Shown: positions 17,106-25,324 of the stretch, piece by piece
How positions within the stretch are numbered: position 1 is the stretch's first letter
How the letters are laid out: the number at the start of each line of letters is the position of its first letter
Source: Ruminococcus sp.
GTDB taxonomy: Bacteria > Bacillota > Clostridia > Oscillospirales > Ruminococcaceae
DNA: 51,203 nucleotides
Direction of reading: 5' to 3'
Assembly: GCA_024697545.1 (NCBI GenBank)
Contig: JAILFN010000112.1
Location: 1-51,203, forward strand
The notes under the pieces: model-generated
Database searches by the model: none
What the model was told of the DNA's origin: nothing
What the model saw: the letters and a program-made list of their open reading frames with translations, nothing else
Program-made: the position numbers and the translations under genes

Positions 17106-18170
17106 ATGCCGCAGGAAAAAAGGCAATACTATTGTGCGATAGATGCCGCAAAATTTATTTGTGCGCTGCTTGTTGTCTCAAACCACATAATCCCGTTCGG
17201 ATACAGCGATGCTTTTATTATACCGAACCTTATTGTGAGAAACTATCTGGCGCGTATCGCAGTCCCGTTTTTCTTCGTTTCATCGGGGTATTTCTATTTT
17301 AAAAGCAACAGCTATGAAAACTACGATCTTTCAAAGATGAAGAAGTATATCTCCAGACTGCTGCTGCTTTATTTGTTCTGGAGTGCCATCTATTTCCCGA
17401 TGCACATTCAGAGCATATTGCAGGATCCGCACGGACCCTTGGTCGGCGGGCTGAAATATCTGAAGGATCTTATATTCATCGGCGGGCACGTTCATCTGTG
17501 GTATCTTGCCTCGCTTATCTCCGCGATCCTTGTGATATCCATATTCATATATAAGCGCGTATCCATCACAAAGATCTTTATATGTTCCGCCGTGCTTTAC
17601 GTTATCGGTCTGCTGGGGCAGGGGTATTCCTTTATCGTGTCCCCGCTGAAAAAGTATGAAGCTGTATGGGGCGTGGTAAAGGCTATGAAATGGCTTTTCG
17701 GCACGACGAGAAACGGCGTGTTTGAAGGTGTCATGCTGCTGACGCTGAGCCTTATCCTCGTTGAAAAGAGCCCGAAGATATCAAAGAACAAAGCGCTCGC
17801 GCTGTTTATACTCTCATGGATAGGCGTCGGCGGGGAGCTGCTCGTTATCAAGCACTTTACGGGAGTGACGGAAAACGATCTGTTCATATTCCTGCTGCCG
17901 GGGGTATACTTTATGTTCCGCTGGCTTTTGATGGTAGAGCTGCCGCCCGACGGCAAGTACAGGCTCGGGAGAAAGATGAGCTCGCTCATCTACTTTACTC
18001 ACCCTTGGGTAAAGAATTTAGTTTCACCCGTACTTTCGAGGATACACGGGGGGCTTCAAACCACCCCGCTGCTGTTCATAACTACGCTGATCTGCTGCTT
18101 TATCCTTTCCTATGCTACGATAAAGATCTCAGAGATAAAGCCTTTCGGCATACTCAAAAAGATATACTGA
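17106..18170 (+). CDS. Membrane acyltransferase (acyltransferase 3 family)
   Basis: A 354-residue multi-spanning membrane protein with about ten hydrophobic segments. The opening (AIDAAKFICALLVVSNHIIPF, with the His that is conserved in this family, then FFFVSSGYFYF) matches acyltransferase-3 enzymes, which O-acylate surface polysaccharides and other acceptors. The frame is open further upstream to a GTG at 17061, but AAGGAG stands before the ATG at 17106, so I use that start. A hairpin (18176-18217) follows the stop, then the promoter of the diguanylate cyclase gene. The acceptor is unknown; the polymer genes downstream make a surface glycan plausible. Confidence 0.85.
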   Translation: MPQEKRQYYCAIDAAKFICALLVVSNHIIPFGYSDAFIIPNLIVRNYLARIAVPFFFVSSGYFYFKSNSYENYDLSKMKKYISRLLLLYLFWSAIYFPMHIQSILQDPHGPLVGGLKYLKDLIFIGGHVHLWYLASLISAILVISIFIYKRVSITKIFICSAVLYVIGLLGQGYSFIVSPLKKYEAVWGVVKAMKWLFGTTRNGVFEGVMLLTLSLILVEKSPKISKNKALALFILSWIGVGGELLVIKHFTGVTENDLFIFLLPGVYFMFRWLLMVELPPDGKYRLGRKMSSLIYFTHPWVKNLVSPVLSRIHGGLQTTPLLFITTLICCFILSYATIKISEIKPFGILKKIY

Positions 18171-18175
18171 CCCTA

Positions 18176-18217
18176 AAAGGCGGTACCGCGCGGCAGATGT
18201 GCGGCATCGCCTTTGTT
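18176..18217 (+). terminator. Possible terminator after the acyltransferase gene
   Basis: AAAGGCG (18176-18182) pairs with CGCCTTT (18208-18214), with inner CCGC/GCGG pairing. The T tail is poor (GTTATATA), so termination may be weak. Confidence 0.45.
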
Positions 18218-18218
18218 A

Positions 18219-18259
18219 TATATCACAGATCATTGACAATTGCAGTGATCTGTGATATA
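18219..18259. promoter_or_regulatory. 14-bp inverted repeat overlapping the diguanylate cyclase promoter
   Basis: A perfect 14-bp inverted repeat: TATATCACAGATCA at 18219-18232 and its complement at 18246-18259, separated by 13 nt. The -35 box begins in the spacer and the -10 box overlaps the right arm. It may be an operator for an unknown repressor; it could also fold as an RNA hairpin in readthrough transcripts, but it lacks a T run. Confidence 0.6.
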
Positions 18260-18261
18260 CT
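18233..18261 (+). promoter_or_regulatory. Promoter of the diguanylate cyclase gene
   Basis: TTGACA at 18233-18238, a 17-nt spacer and TATACT at 18256-18261, embedded in the inverted repeat 18219-18259. Confidence 0.82.
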
Positions 18262-18307
18262 TTATGGCATAACGGCGGACAGGGTGCTGCCTGAAGTGAC
18301 GGGGGTG

Positions 18308-19648
18308 ATGATCGTGAAAAAGAATAAGCTCAGCATCACCACACCGCTGCTTGCTGCGACCACGGTGCTGCTCATATTCGCGAACCTGCTGCTCGGCATC
18401 GTGCTGACGCGGCAGTCGAGACATTCGATGCGCTCGCTTATCAGGGCGAGGATGCTCGATGTATCAAACACTGCCGCCGATATGATAGACGGCGACACCT
18501 ATGAAAAGCTGACGTCGGAGGACGTTGATACTCCCGAATATCAGCAGACGCTCAGAACGCTCCGTTCATTCCTCGATAACATAGAGCTTGAATATATCTA
18601 CGGTGTGCGGCAGGAGGGGGATAGGTTTGTCTTTACCATAGACCCCGACGACGACGCTGCCGCATTCGGCGAGGAGATCGAGACTACCGAAGCGCTGCTC
18701 AGCGCCGCAAAGGGCAAGGCAGACGTTGACGACGTTCCCTACAGCGACAGATGGGGACGCTTTTACAGCTCATACAGCCCCATATTCAACAGCGAGGGCG
18801 AGGTCGTCGGCATGATCGCCGTTGATTTCAGTGCCGATTGGTATGAGTCGCGCATAAAAGAACAAATGACAGCCGTGGTGCTGGTATGCTCGGCTTCCAC
18901 GATCGTCGGCATACTAATGGCATTTACCCTTTCCGCCAGACTGAGAAAACGCTTCAACACACTTTACGACGAGATGAATGACTTTGCGAACGATTTCAAG
19001 GATCTCAGCAAGCTGATACAGACTGACGATATAAAGCTCGCGGCGGCAGAGCCGTCGGAGGGACATGGCAAAAACGATGAACTCACCGAACTTGGCGGTC
19101 GGATCCGCGTCCTTCGGAGCGAGCTCAGGCAGTACATAACCTATGTGCGGTCGCAGGCGTACAGCGATCAGATGACGGGCGTTGGGAGCAAGACGGCGTA
19201 TCTCAACAAGGTAAAGAAGCTGAACAGGCTGATCGCCGAAAACAGCGCGGACTTCGCGGTCGCGGTGTTTGATATAAACGGATTGAAGAACGTCAACGAT
19301 AACTTCGGGCACGAGATGGGCGACAGGTTCATCACAGGCGCGGCGAAGTCTATCAAGGAAGTGTTCGGCGCATCGAACGTCTACCGCATCGGCGGTGACG
19401 AGTTCATAGCCGTGGTGGAAAACAGCAGTGCCGGGCAGATGCGTGAGAACTTCAAGGGCGTAGAAAAGGCGATAGATGAGCTGAACCGCGCGAAGGCATT
19501 CCCCGCGGAGCTTGCGGTGTCGATGGGCGCGGACGTATATGTCCGCGGGAAGGACACGGACTATCAGCAGGTATTCAAGCGCGCCGATGAAGCGATGTAC
19601 AGCTGCAAGTGCGAGTATTACAAGCGCTGCGGACGAAACGGCGGATAG
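18308..19648 (+). CDS. Membrane diguanylate cyclase (extracellular sensor + GGDEF)
   Basis: A 446-residue protein expected to make c-di-GMP from two GTP. It has an N-terminal membrane helix (about 10-32), an extracytoplasmic domain of about 150 residues resembling a PDC/Cache sensor (YIYGVRQEGDRFVFTIDPD, then YSSYSPIFNSEGEVVGMIAVDFS), a second helix (about 185-207), a linker, and a GGDEF domain starting DQMTGVGSKTAYL with an intact RIGGDEF. The residues where an inhibitory RxxD site would sit read GASN, so product inhibition is probably absent. The ATG at 18308 is close to GGGGG; a GTG at 18314 has better spacing and may be the true start. The upstream frame is open but crosses the promoter and should not be translated. 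Confidence 0.88.
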   Translation: MIVKKNKLSITTPLLAATTVLLIFANLLLGIVLTRQSRHSMRSLIRARMLDVSNTAADMIDGDTYEKLTSEDVDTPEYQQTLRTLRSFLDNIELEYIYGVRQEGDRFVFTIDPDDDAAAFGEEIETTEALLSAAKGKADVDDVPYSDRWGRFYSSYSPIFNSEGEVVGMIAVDFSADWYESRIKEQMTAVVLVCSASTIVGILMAFTLSARLRKRFNTLYDEMNDFANDFKDLSKLIQTDDIKLAAAEPSEGHGKNDELTELGGRIRVLRSELRQYITYVRSQAYSDQMTGVGSKTAYLNKVKKLNRLIAENSADFAVAVFDINGLKNVNDNFGHEMGDRFITGAAKSIKEVFGASNVYRIGGDEFIAVVENSSAGQMRENFKGVEKAIDELNRAKAFPAELAVSMGADVYVRGKDTDYQQVFKRADEAMYSCKCEYYKRCGRNGG

Positions 19649-19660
19649 GACAAAATAAAG

Positions 19661-19691
19661 GCAATACTGTGTGTAGCAGTATTGCTTTTTT
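19661..19691. terminator. Terminator between convergent genes
   Basis: A 9-bp stem, GCAATACTG with CAGTATTGC (19661-19669, 19677-19685), followed by TTTTTT on the plus strand. It ends the diguanylate cyclase gene and lies just past the stop of the C39-like gene on the other strand. Confidence 0.88.
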
Positions 19692-19692
19692 A

Positions 19693-20556
19693 TCATTGGC
19701 TTTTCGGCAGTATCACCAGAGACTCGGTGCCGAGCTCCTTATAGCGCTGCTCGAATTTGTAGTAATCGTAGCCCGTGTTTCCGACAAGCGGGTCGGCGGT
19801 GAATATCAGCCCGATGTCGGTATCATAACCCGTCATGACAAGGCAGTGCTGGTATGTGGGGAAATTTATGATACGCTCGTCGGCGGTGTGCCATGAATAT
19901 TTATATTCTATCTCGTGCAGATCCTTGCTCGTCACCCAGATTATTACGGGTATGTCGTTGTCGATGTAGGTGTGAAGCAGGTCTTCAAGCTCCATGCCCG
20001 TGGTGTTGAGCGGTGCATAGGGCGCGTTGTTGTCGCGGAAATAATTCTCGGCAGCCCTGACTATCACCTGCGAAAAACAGCCCGAGATGTTGTGCTTGTC
20101 CTTTGGGCTCCCTGGGAAAGCCTCATGCGGGTCGGGACCGTAAAGCTGGTCGTTTGCCCGCCAGTAGTCTATCGTGGTGAGGTAATTGTCGCACATATAC
20201 ATCTTGTCAACGTTGAAGCCGAGGTGGTTGAGGACGATGGTGAGCGATACGATCTCACAGCCGAAGGGAAGCTCGGGCATCTGCATGATATTCTCGACGG
20301 CGATCTCGTGGCGGGTAGGCACCTCGGGCTCTTCCTTCTCAAGCTCGCTGTCGGGGTCGTTCACGTCGTCGTATGTGGTGGTGGTCTCGGTATCTTCCGT
20401 GCTTTCGTCCGACTGCGAGCTGCTGTCGAGCTCGGTGACGGCAGAAACACCCTCCGTTCCCTTTTTTTCCTTTTTTTCGATCTCGGTGCCTCCGCGCGCG
20501 CAGCCTGCCAGAAGCAGTACGCACAGCATGAGCGCCATCGGTTTATACTTTTTCAT
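19693..20556 (-). CDS. C39-like cysteine peptidase lipoprotein
   Basis: A 287-residue lipoprotein (lipobox LAGC, Cys19) with an acidic, Ser/Thr-rich spacer (25-80) and a C-terminal domain of the peptidase C39-like family. The putative catalytic Cys100 lies in LPFGCEIVSL, and His237 in TYQHCLVMTGYD, the spacing seen in C39_2 proteins. It would act at the outer face of the membrane; the substrate is unknown. It is monocistronic, divergent from the EAL gene and convergent with the diguanylate cyclase gene. An AGGAAAAAAGG segment precedes the ATG. Confidence 0.85.
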   Translation of the reverse strand: MKKYKPMALMLCVLLLAGCARGGTEIEKKEKKGTEGVSAVTELDSSSQSDESTEDTETTTTYDDVNDPDSELEKEEPEVPTRHEIAVENIMQMPELPFGCEIVSLTIVLNHLGFNVDKMYMCDNYLTTIDYWRANDQLYGPDPHEAFPGSPKDKHNISGCFSQVIVRAAENYFRDNNAPYAPLNTTGMELEDLLHTYIDNDIPVIIWVTSKDLHEIEYKYSWHTADERIINFPTYQHCLVMTGYDTDIGLIFTADPLVGNTGYDYYKFEQRYKELGTESLVILPKSQ

Positions 20557-20612
20557 TTCCTTTTTTCCTTATCATACCTTTGCAAGAATGACTGTTCCTA
20601 ATGACCAAACCA

Positions 20613-20641
20613 ATTATAGCACATTCGCACTTCAAAGTCAA
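20613..20641 (-). promoter_or_regulatory. Promoter of the C39-like lipoprotein gene
   Basis: On the minus strand: TTGACT (20636-20641), a 17-nt spacer and TATAAT (20613-20618). Confidence 0.82.
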
Positions 20642-20680
20642 TCATCTGCCGAAATTACTTTTGGCGGGCGGATGTATGAT

Positions 20681-20715
20681 GGCAGTATGGACGGAAAAGA
20701 CCAGTCCATACTGCC
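20681..20715. repeat. 12-bp perfect inverted repeat between divergent genes
   Basis: GGCAGTATGGAC (20681-20692) and its exact complement GTCCATACTGCC (20704-20715) flank an 11-nt spacer, between the promoters of the C39-like gene and the EAL gene. There is no T run, so it is not a terminator. It could be an operator or the stem of a small RNA. Confidence 0.6.
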
Positions 20716-20827
20716 GCAGCACCGATCTTTTGACGGTGGGATCGAGGAGCCCGCAGCGGCTTGCTATCATGTGAAAAGTCAAACGACAACGCGGACACCA
20801 TATTTTATAAAAAATTGAAAATAGGTG

Positions 20828-20856
20828 TTGCTTTTTTGTTAAAGATGTGGTATAAT
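20828..20856 (+). promoter_or_regulatory. Promoter of the sensor-EAL gene
   Basis: TTGCTT at 20828-20833, a 17-nt spacer and TATAAT at 20851-20856, with TGG before the -10. Confidence 0.8.
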
Positions 20857-20916
20857 TATCTTGTCTAAACATTTTCTCTTAAATGTGTTTTTAAAAGTAT
20901 TCAAGGTGGAAACGAT

Positions 20917-23900
20917 ATGAGCGACAGAAGAAAAAGGATAGCTCTGTTCGTCGGACAGGCAGATGAGGATTATCAGAGCCGTTTGATAAGCGGCTTTTTG
21001 AGCCATGCCTTTTTGCACGATACGGATGTCTGCGTCTTCTCGATGTACCACAAATATCAGGATACGGCAGAGCGCGAGAACGGGGATTCAAACATATTCT
21101 CACTTATGCAGCCGAAGCTTTTTGACGCGGCGGTGATAATGTCGGATACCATACAGACCTCAAATGCCGCCGACCGCATCGAGCAGAGGCTCACGCAGGA
21201 GTTTGAGGGAAAGCCTGTGCTGGTCATCGAAAAGGACAGCAAAAACTTCCCGAGCATATTCTCAAGCTGCCGCGAACCGATGATAAAGCTCGTTTCGCAT
21301 CTTATAGAGGTACATGGCTTTACGGACATCGCCTTCCTTTCGGGCAAAAAGTGGCACAAGCACGCGCAGGAGCGTGTTGAGGCTTACAGAGAAGCTATGG
21401 CTATGCACGGGCTTGAGGTGCCTGATGACAGGGTGTTCTACGGCGATTTCTGGTACCACAGCGGTGACCTTTTTGCCGATCATCTTGAAGCCCTCGAACG
21501 TTCGCTGCCGCAGGCGGTGGTCTGCGCGAATGATGCTATGGCGATAGGTCTGTGCAAGGCGTTCGAGGGAAGAGGTCTGCGGGTGCCCGAGGATATCGCG
21601 GTCGTGAGCTATGACTCCACCTATGAGGGACGCACCTCGCCAAAATTCATGACTTCGGCTATGATACCCGCGGGCGAGTTCGGGTGCTATGCCGCCGATG
21701 TCATACAGGATATGCTCGAGGGCAGGGAGTCGGAGCCGTTTTACGCCGAGCCCGAGCTTGTTATCGGCGAGACCTGCGGCTGCACCCGCGACGAGCCGAT
21801 GTACAGCATACGCCGCGACAGATGGGGCACCGAGATATCCGAGGAGGGCTATTACTCGGAATACAATTCGATGGATATAAACCTGATGGCACAGACGACC
21901 CTTGAGGAATATGTGGGTGCTGTATATTCCTACGCATTCCAGCTCAGGGGGGCGGAAAGCTTTCATCTGTGCCTGTCAAGCCACTGCAAATACATGGGGC
22001 AGACCGCCAAGATAAATCTTGCAAACGACGGCTATCCCGAAAAGATGATATACGCCGTAAGATACAACCGCGACCGCAAGGACGGCATCGCCGATCTTGA
22101 AAAGACCTTCAGCACGAGCGAGCTGCTCCCCGGGCTCTGGGACGAAAGAGACCGCCCGAGGGCTGTGTTCTTCACGCCCGTTTTCTGCGAGAGCATCTGC
22201 TTCGGGTATTCGGCGGTGGAATACGGTACTGCCGCAAGGAGCTATGACGGCGTATACCGCAGCTGGATGAGGACGGTCTGCAATGGGCTTGAATCGCTCA
22301 GAAGGCTCATGGCGGCGGAGACAGCTTCCGACCAGCTTTCAAAGATGAGGAACAACAAGTTCGTGTCATCGGGCGCTGTTTATGAGAGCATGAACGAGGA
22401 GGAGCGCGCGGATTACGGGCTTGTAACTAAGATACTCGACAACAATCTATTTACCTACCACTTCCAGCCTATCGTGGATACCGTGGACGGAAGCATATAC
22501 TCATACGAAGCGCTCATGCGTTCGGCTGCCGATAGGAGCCTGCCGCCGCTTTCCATAATAAGGTATGCGGAGATGCAGAACCGCCTGACGGACGTTGAGA
22601 GCGATACATTCCTGAATGTGCTTCGAATAGCAGACCGCAGCCGCGATGAGCTGGGCGATGCTAAGATCTTTATCAACAGCATACCCGGCATACGCATAAG
22701 CGGGCACACTTCTGATCTTATCGAGGAGCTTTTGAAAAAGCTCTCCAAAAAAATAGTGGTCGAGCTTACCGAAGAAGCCGAGCTGGGCGACAGCGACTTA
22801 GACAGGCTGAAAGCGCTGTTCAGAAAGCTTGACGTTGAGATAGCGGTAGACGATTACGGCACGGGGTACTCTAATGTATCGAACCTGCTGAGATATATGC
22901 CGAATTATGTCAAGATAGACCGCGCACTTCTGAGCGACATACAGAATAAGCCGCAGAAGCAGCACTTCGTAAAGGAGATAATAAACTTCTGCCACGACAA
23001 CAACATCAAGGCGCTGGCGGAGGGCGTTGAGACCTCGGCGGAGCTCAGGATGGTGATACAGCTGGGTGCCGATTATGTACAGGGCTTCTACACGGGAAAG
23101 CCTGCTCCCGCGTTTGTCGGAGAGATAGATCCAAAGGTCAGGAATGAGATCATGACCTACCGCAAGGAACACTTAGACGGCGTTACCGACCGCGCGTACA
23201 TCGCGGGCAAGACAAATCGCGTAGCTGTTTCTTCCGTCCTGAGGCACAACTGCAACGAGATAGTTATCGGCAGGGGAGAGATGGTATACAAGGAGATAAC
23301 CGTGATAGGCACGCCCGGAGCAAAGACGGATATACACATCGACATCGAGGCGGGCTATGTCGGAGTATTGACGCTCGAGAACGTTTATCTCTCCAACGAC
23401 CGCAGACGCCCGTGCATAAGGCTGGGGGAGAATGTAAGGCTGACCATCAGGGTTATAGGTGATAATCACCTGAAAAACTCGGGCATAATCGTTCCCGAGA
23501 CTTCGAGGCTCGAGATAGTCGGCGACGGAAATCTGAAGATAGAATCGGGCGCAAACGAATACTACGGCATAGGCAACACACCCGATAAGGCTCACGGCAA
23601 GCTGGTGTTCGATCAGGAGGGCTGCATCGACATCGTTGCGAACGGCGCACATGGTACCTGCATAGGTTCGGGCTCGGGCGGCGTGATAAGGATAAAGCGC
23701 GGCAGATATATACTCGAATCGGGCGGACAGGGCGGTGCCTGCATAGGCTCGCTCACGGGCGATACGGATATCAAGATCAAAAACTGCAACCTTTCGGTCG
23801 AGGCGGTCGAGCGCCGCGGAGTAGGCATAGGCTCGATAGACGGCAGCGCGAAGGTGAACATCAAGACGACAACGCTGCGGATCTCGGGCGACGGCACCGA

Positions 23901-24267
23901 GCTCGCGGGGATCGGAACTCTCGGCGGGGGTACTTCCGTCACGGATATGAGGGCTTCTTCGGTCACGGTGCGTATAAGCGCAGAAAGGGCGACAGCCATA
24001 GGCTCGCTGGGCGGAAGTACGAAGTTTACCGCGGATTCTGTCGGGATGAGGATACAGAACGCGGGCAGAGAAGCGCTGTCGTTCGGAGGATACAGCGAGG
24101 ACATCAAGGTGGATCTGAACAGGTGCGATGTAAAATCAAGTGTAAGCTCGGATCAGTCTGCCGACTGTTTCGCAAAGCAGGATGACTTCGTGATATGCAA
24201 CAGCAGGGTCGCATTCCTGCTGAACGACAGACCGATCGAAAGGAAGACCTTTTTCAGAGATCAATAA
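20917..24267 (+). CDS. Soluble c-di-GMP phosphodiesterase: LacI-type sensor, EAL domain, beta-helix tail
   Basis: A 1116-residue protein with no signal peptide or membrane helix. Residues 1-285 resemble the sugar-binding sensor of LacI/GalR regulators (VVCANDAMAIGLCKAF at 201-216, VPEDIAVVSYDS at 223-234) without an HTH. Residues 286-480 match the linker/sensor region of the hybrid regulator at 9021-11189. Residues 505-745 form an EAL domain with its catalytic set visible: Glu531 (YEALMR), Asn587, Glu616, Asp645-Asp646 (DDYGTGYS), Lys666, Glu702 (AEGVET), Gln722. It should hydrolyse c-di-GMP. Residues 770-1116 are Gly-rich repeats with IGSGSGG, CIGSLTG and GIGSIDG, like a right-handed beta-helix. 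Binding of a sugar or other small ligand probably controls the enzyme; the tail's role is unknown. Confidence 0.9.
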   Translation: MSDRRKRIALFVGQADEDYQSRLISGFLSHAFLHDTDVCVFSMYHKYQDTAERENGDSNIFSLMQPKLFDAAVIMSDTIQTSNAADRIEQRLTQEFEGKPVLVIEKDSKNFPSIFSSCREPMIKLVSHLIEVHGFTDIAFLSGKKWHKHAQERVEAYREAMAMHGLEVPDDRVFYGDFWYHSGDLFADHLEALERSLPQAVVCANDAMAIGLCKAFEGRGLRVPEDIAVVSYDSTYEGRTSPKFMTSAMIPAGEFGCYAADVIQDMLEGRESEPFYAEPELVIGETCGCTRDEPMYSIRRDRWGTEISEEGYYSEYNSMDINLMAQTTLEEYVGAVYSYAFQLRGAESFHLCLSSHCKYMGQTAKINLANDGYPEKMIYAVRYNRDRKDGIADLEKTFSTSELLPGLWDERDRPRAVFFTPVFCESICFGYSAVEYGTAARSYDGVYRSWMRTVCNGLESLRRLMAAETASDQLSKMRNNKFVSSGAVYESMNEEERADYGLVTKILDNNLFTYHFQPIVDTVDGSIYSYEALMRSAADRSLPPLSIIRYAEMQNRLTDVESDTFLNVLRIADRSRDELGDAKIFINSIPGIRISGHTSDLIEELLKKLSKKIVVELTEEAELGDSDLDRLKALFRKLDVEIAVDDYGTGYSNVSNLLRYMPNYVKIDRALLSDIQNKPQKQHFVKEIINFCHDNNIKALAEGVETSAELRMVIQLGADYVQGFYTGKPAPAFVGEIDPKVRNEIMTYRKEHLDGVTDRAYIAGKTNRVAVSSVLRHNCNEIVIGRGEMVYKEITVIGTPGAKTDIHIDIEAGYVGVLTLENVYLSNDRRRPCIRLGENVRLTIRVIGDNHLKNSGIIVPETSRLEIVGDGNLKIESGANEYYGIGNTPDKAHGKLVFDQEGCIDIVANGAHGTCIGSGSGGVIRIKRGRYILESGGQGGACIGSLTGDTDIKIKNCNLSVEAVERRGVGIGSIDGSAKVNIKTTTLRISGDGTELAGIGTLGGGTSVTDMRASSVTVRISAERATAIGSLGGSTKFTADSVGMRIQNAGREALSFGGYSEDIKVDLNRCDVKSSVSSDQSADCFAKQDDFVICNSRVAFLLNDRPIERKTFFRDQ

Positions 24268-24274
24268 GCTTTAT

Positions 24275-24312
24275 ACAGAGCCGACGCGGCTATGAGTCGG
24301 CTCTGTTTTTTT
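24275..24312 (+). terminator. Terminator of the sensor-EAL gene
   Basis: ACAGAGCCGAC (24275-24285) pairs perfectly with GTCGGCTCTGT (24296-24306), followed by a T run. Confidence 0.93.
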
Positions 24313-24423
24313 GCGCCCGTTTGACAGCGGCAGTACATTCGGGAGAGGTGATGATGCCTTTATAATGTGGCTTTTTTCGCAAAAAAGAATGAATAGCGGG
24401 GGCGTATTTGTGTAATATTAATA

Positions 24424-24452
24424 TTGATTTTCACTGCCGTATACTGTATAAT
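24424..24452 (+). promoter_or_regulatory. Promoter of the surface-polymer operon
   Basis: TTGATT at 24424-24429, a 17-nt spacer and TATAAT at 24447-24452. Five tightly packed genes follow to 29107. Confidence 0.82.
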
Positions 24453-24484
24453 TAAAATGTATGACCATGCAAGGGGGTAACGGT

Positions 24485-25321
24485 ATGAATGGCGATATAA
24501 GGCTTCCCGAATATACGGTGTCGATGTCGGTGTATGCGGGCGAAAAGCCCGGGTTCCTGCGTCGGAGCCTTGAAAGTATGCTGGAACAGACCCACCCCTG
24601 CCGCGAGCTTCTGCTGGTCTGCGACGGCGCACTTACCGAAGAGCTTGACGCTGTGATAGAGAAGTATTGCGAAAGATTCGGCGGAAGGCTCAGACCGATA
24701 CGCAACGAACGTCCGATAGGCGTCGGTGCCTGTGCCAATATGGCGATAGAAGCGGCTTTGACAGAATACATCGTGAAGATGGATTCCGACGACATAGCCG
24801 ACCCCCGCCGCTGCGAGGTGCAGCTGAGATATATGGCGCGTCACCCCGAGGTCGATATGTGCGGCGCTTTTATAGAAGAATTCGATTCGGAAACGGGCGA
24901 GGCGATATCCGTAAAGCGCACCCCCGTGAAGGATCGCGACATACATATATACGCCCGAAGGCGCAATCCCTTCAACAATCAGACGCTTGTGTACCGCAAA
25001 AGCGCAGCCGCAAGACTTGGCGGATACAGCAGCATCAAGCGCTGCGAGGATTATGAGTTCGTGGTGAGGATGCTGGCTTCGGGCGCGATAGGCGCCAATA
25101 TCCCCCGTGTTCTGGTGCGCTACCGCGTGACCCCCGACAACCTCGCAAGACGCAGGAACCTGAACAACACAAAGTCTTTCATAGCCGTGCGCTGGAAGAT
25201 CTTCCGCATGGGGTATTCCTCTCTTGCGGACTTTATCATCCCCTGCGCGGCTCAGATAGCGCTGTTCATACTGCCCGCTTCGCTCACAGGCAAGCTTTAC
25301 GGCAGATTTCTGAGGAAGTGA
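24485..25321 (+). CDS. Family 2 glycosyltransferase
   Basis: A 278-residue GT-A glycosyltransferase likely acting at the inner membrane face. It opens with YTVSMSVYAGEKPGFLRRSLESML, the usual GT2 nucleotide-binding start; KMDSDDIADP (98-107) holds the DxD-type metal/nucleotide motif, and KRCEDYEFVVRML is the acceptor-side ED motif. The C-terminal 30 residues are hydrophobic and may sit on the membrane. I use the third ATG because AAGGGGG precedes it by 7 nt. First gene of the operon; 3 nt separate it from the CDP-glycerol-type transferase, suggesting joint work on one polymer. Sugar donor and acceptor unknown. Confidence 0.9.
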   Translation: MNGDIRLPEYTVSMSVYAGEKPGFLRRSLESMLEQTHPCRELLLVCDGALTEELDAVIEKYCERFGGRLRPIRNERPIGVGACANMAIEAALTEYIVKMDSDDIADPRRCEVQLRYMARHPEVDMCGAFIEEFDSETGEAISVKRTPVKDRDIHIYARRRNPFNNQTLVYRKSAAARLGGYSSIKRCEDYEFVVRMLASGAIGANIPRVLVRYRVTPDNLARRRNLNNTKSFIAVRWKIFRMGYSSLADFIIPCAAQIALFILPASLTGKLYGRFLRK

Positions 25322-25324
25322 GCC

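Noticed and set aside
17816..18307. N-terminal extension of the diguanylate cyclase frame
   Set aside because: It overlaps the acyltransferase 3' end and crosses the promoter at 18233-18261; the membrane helix starts naturally at 18308.
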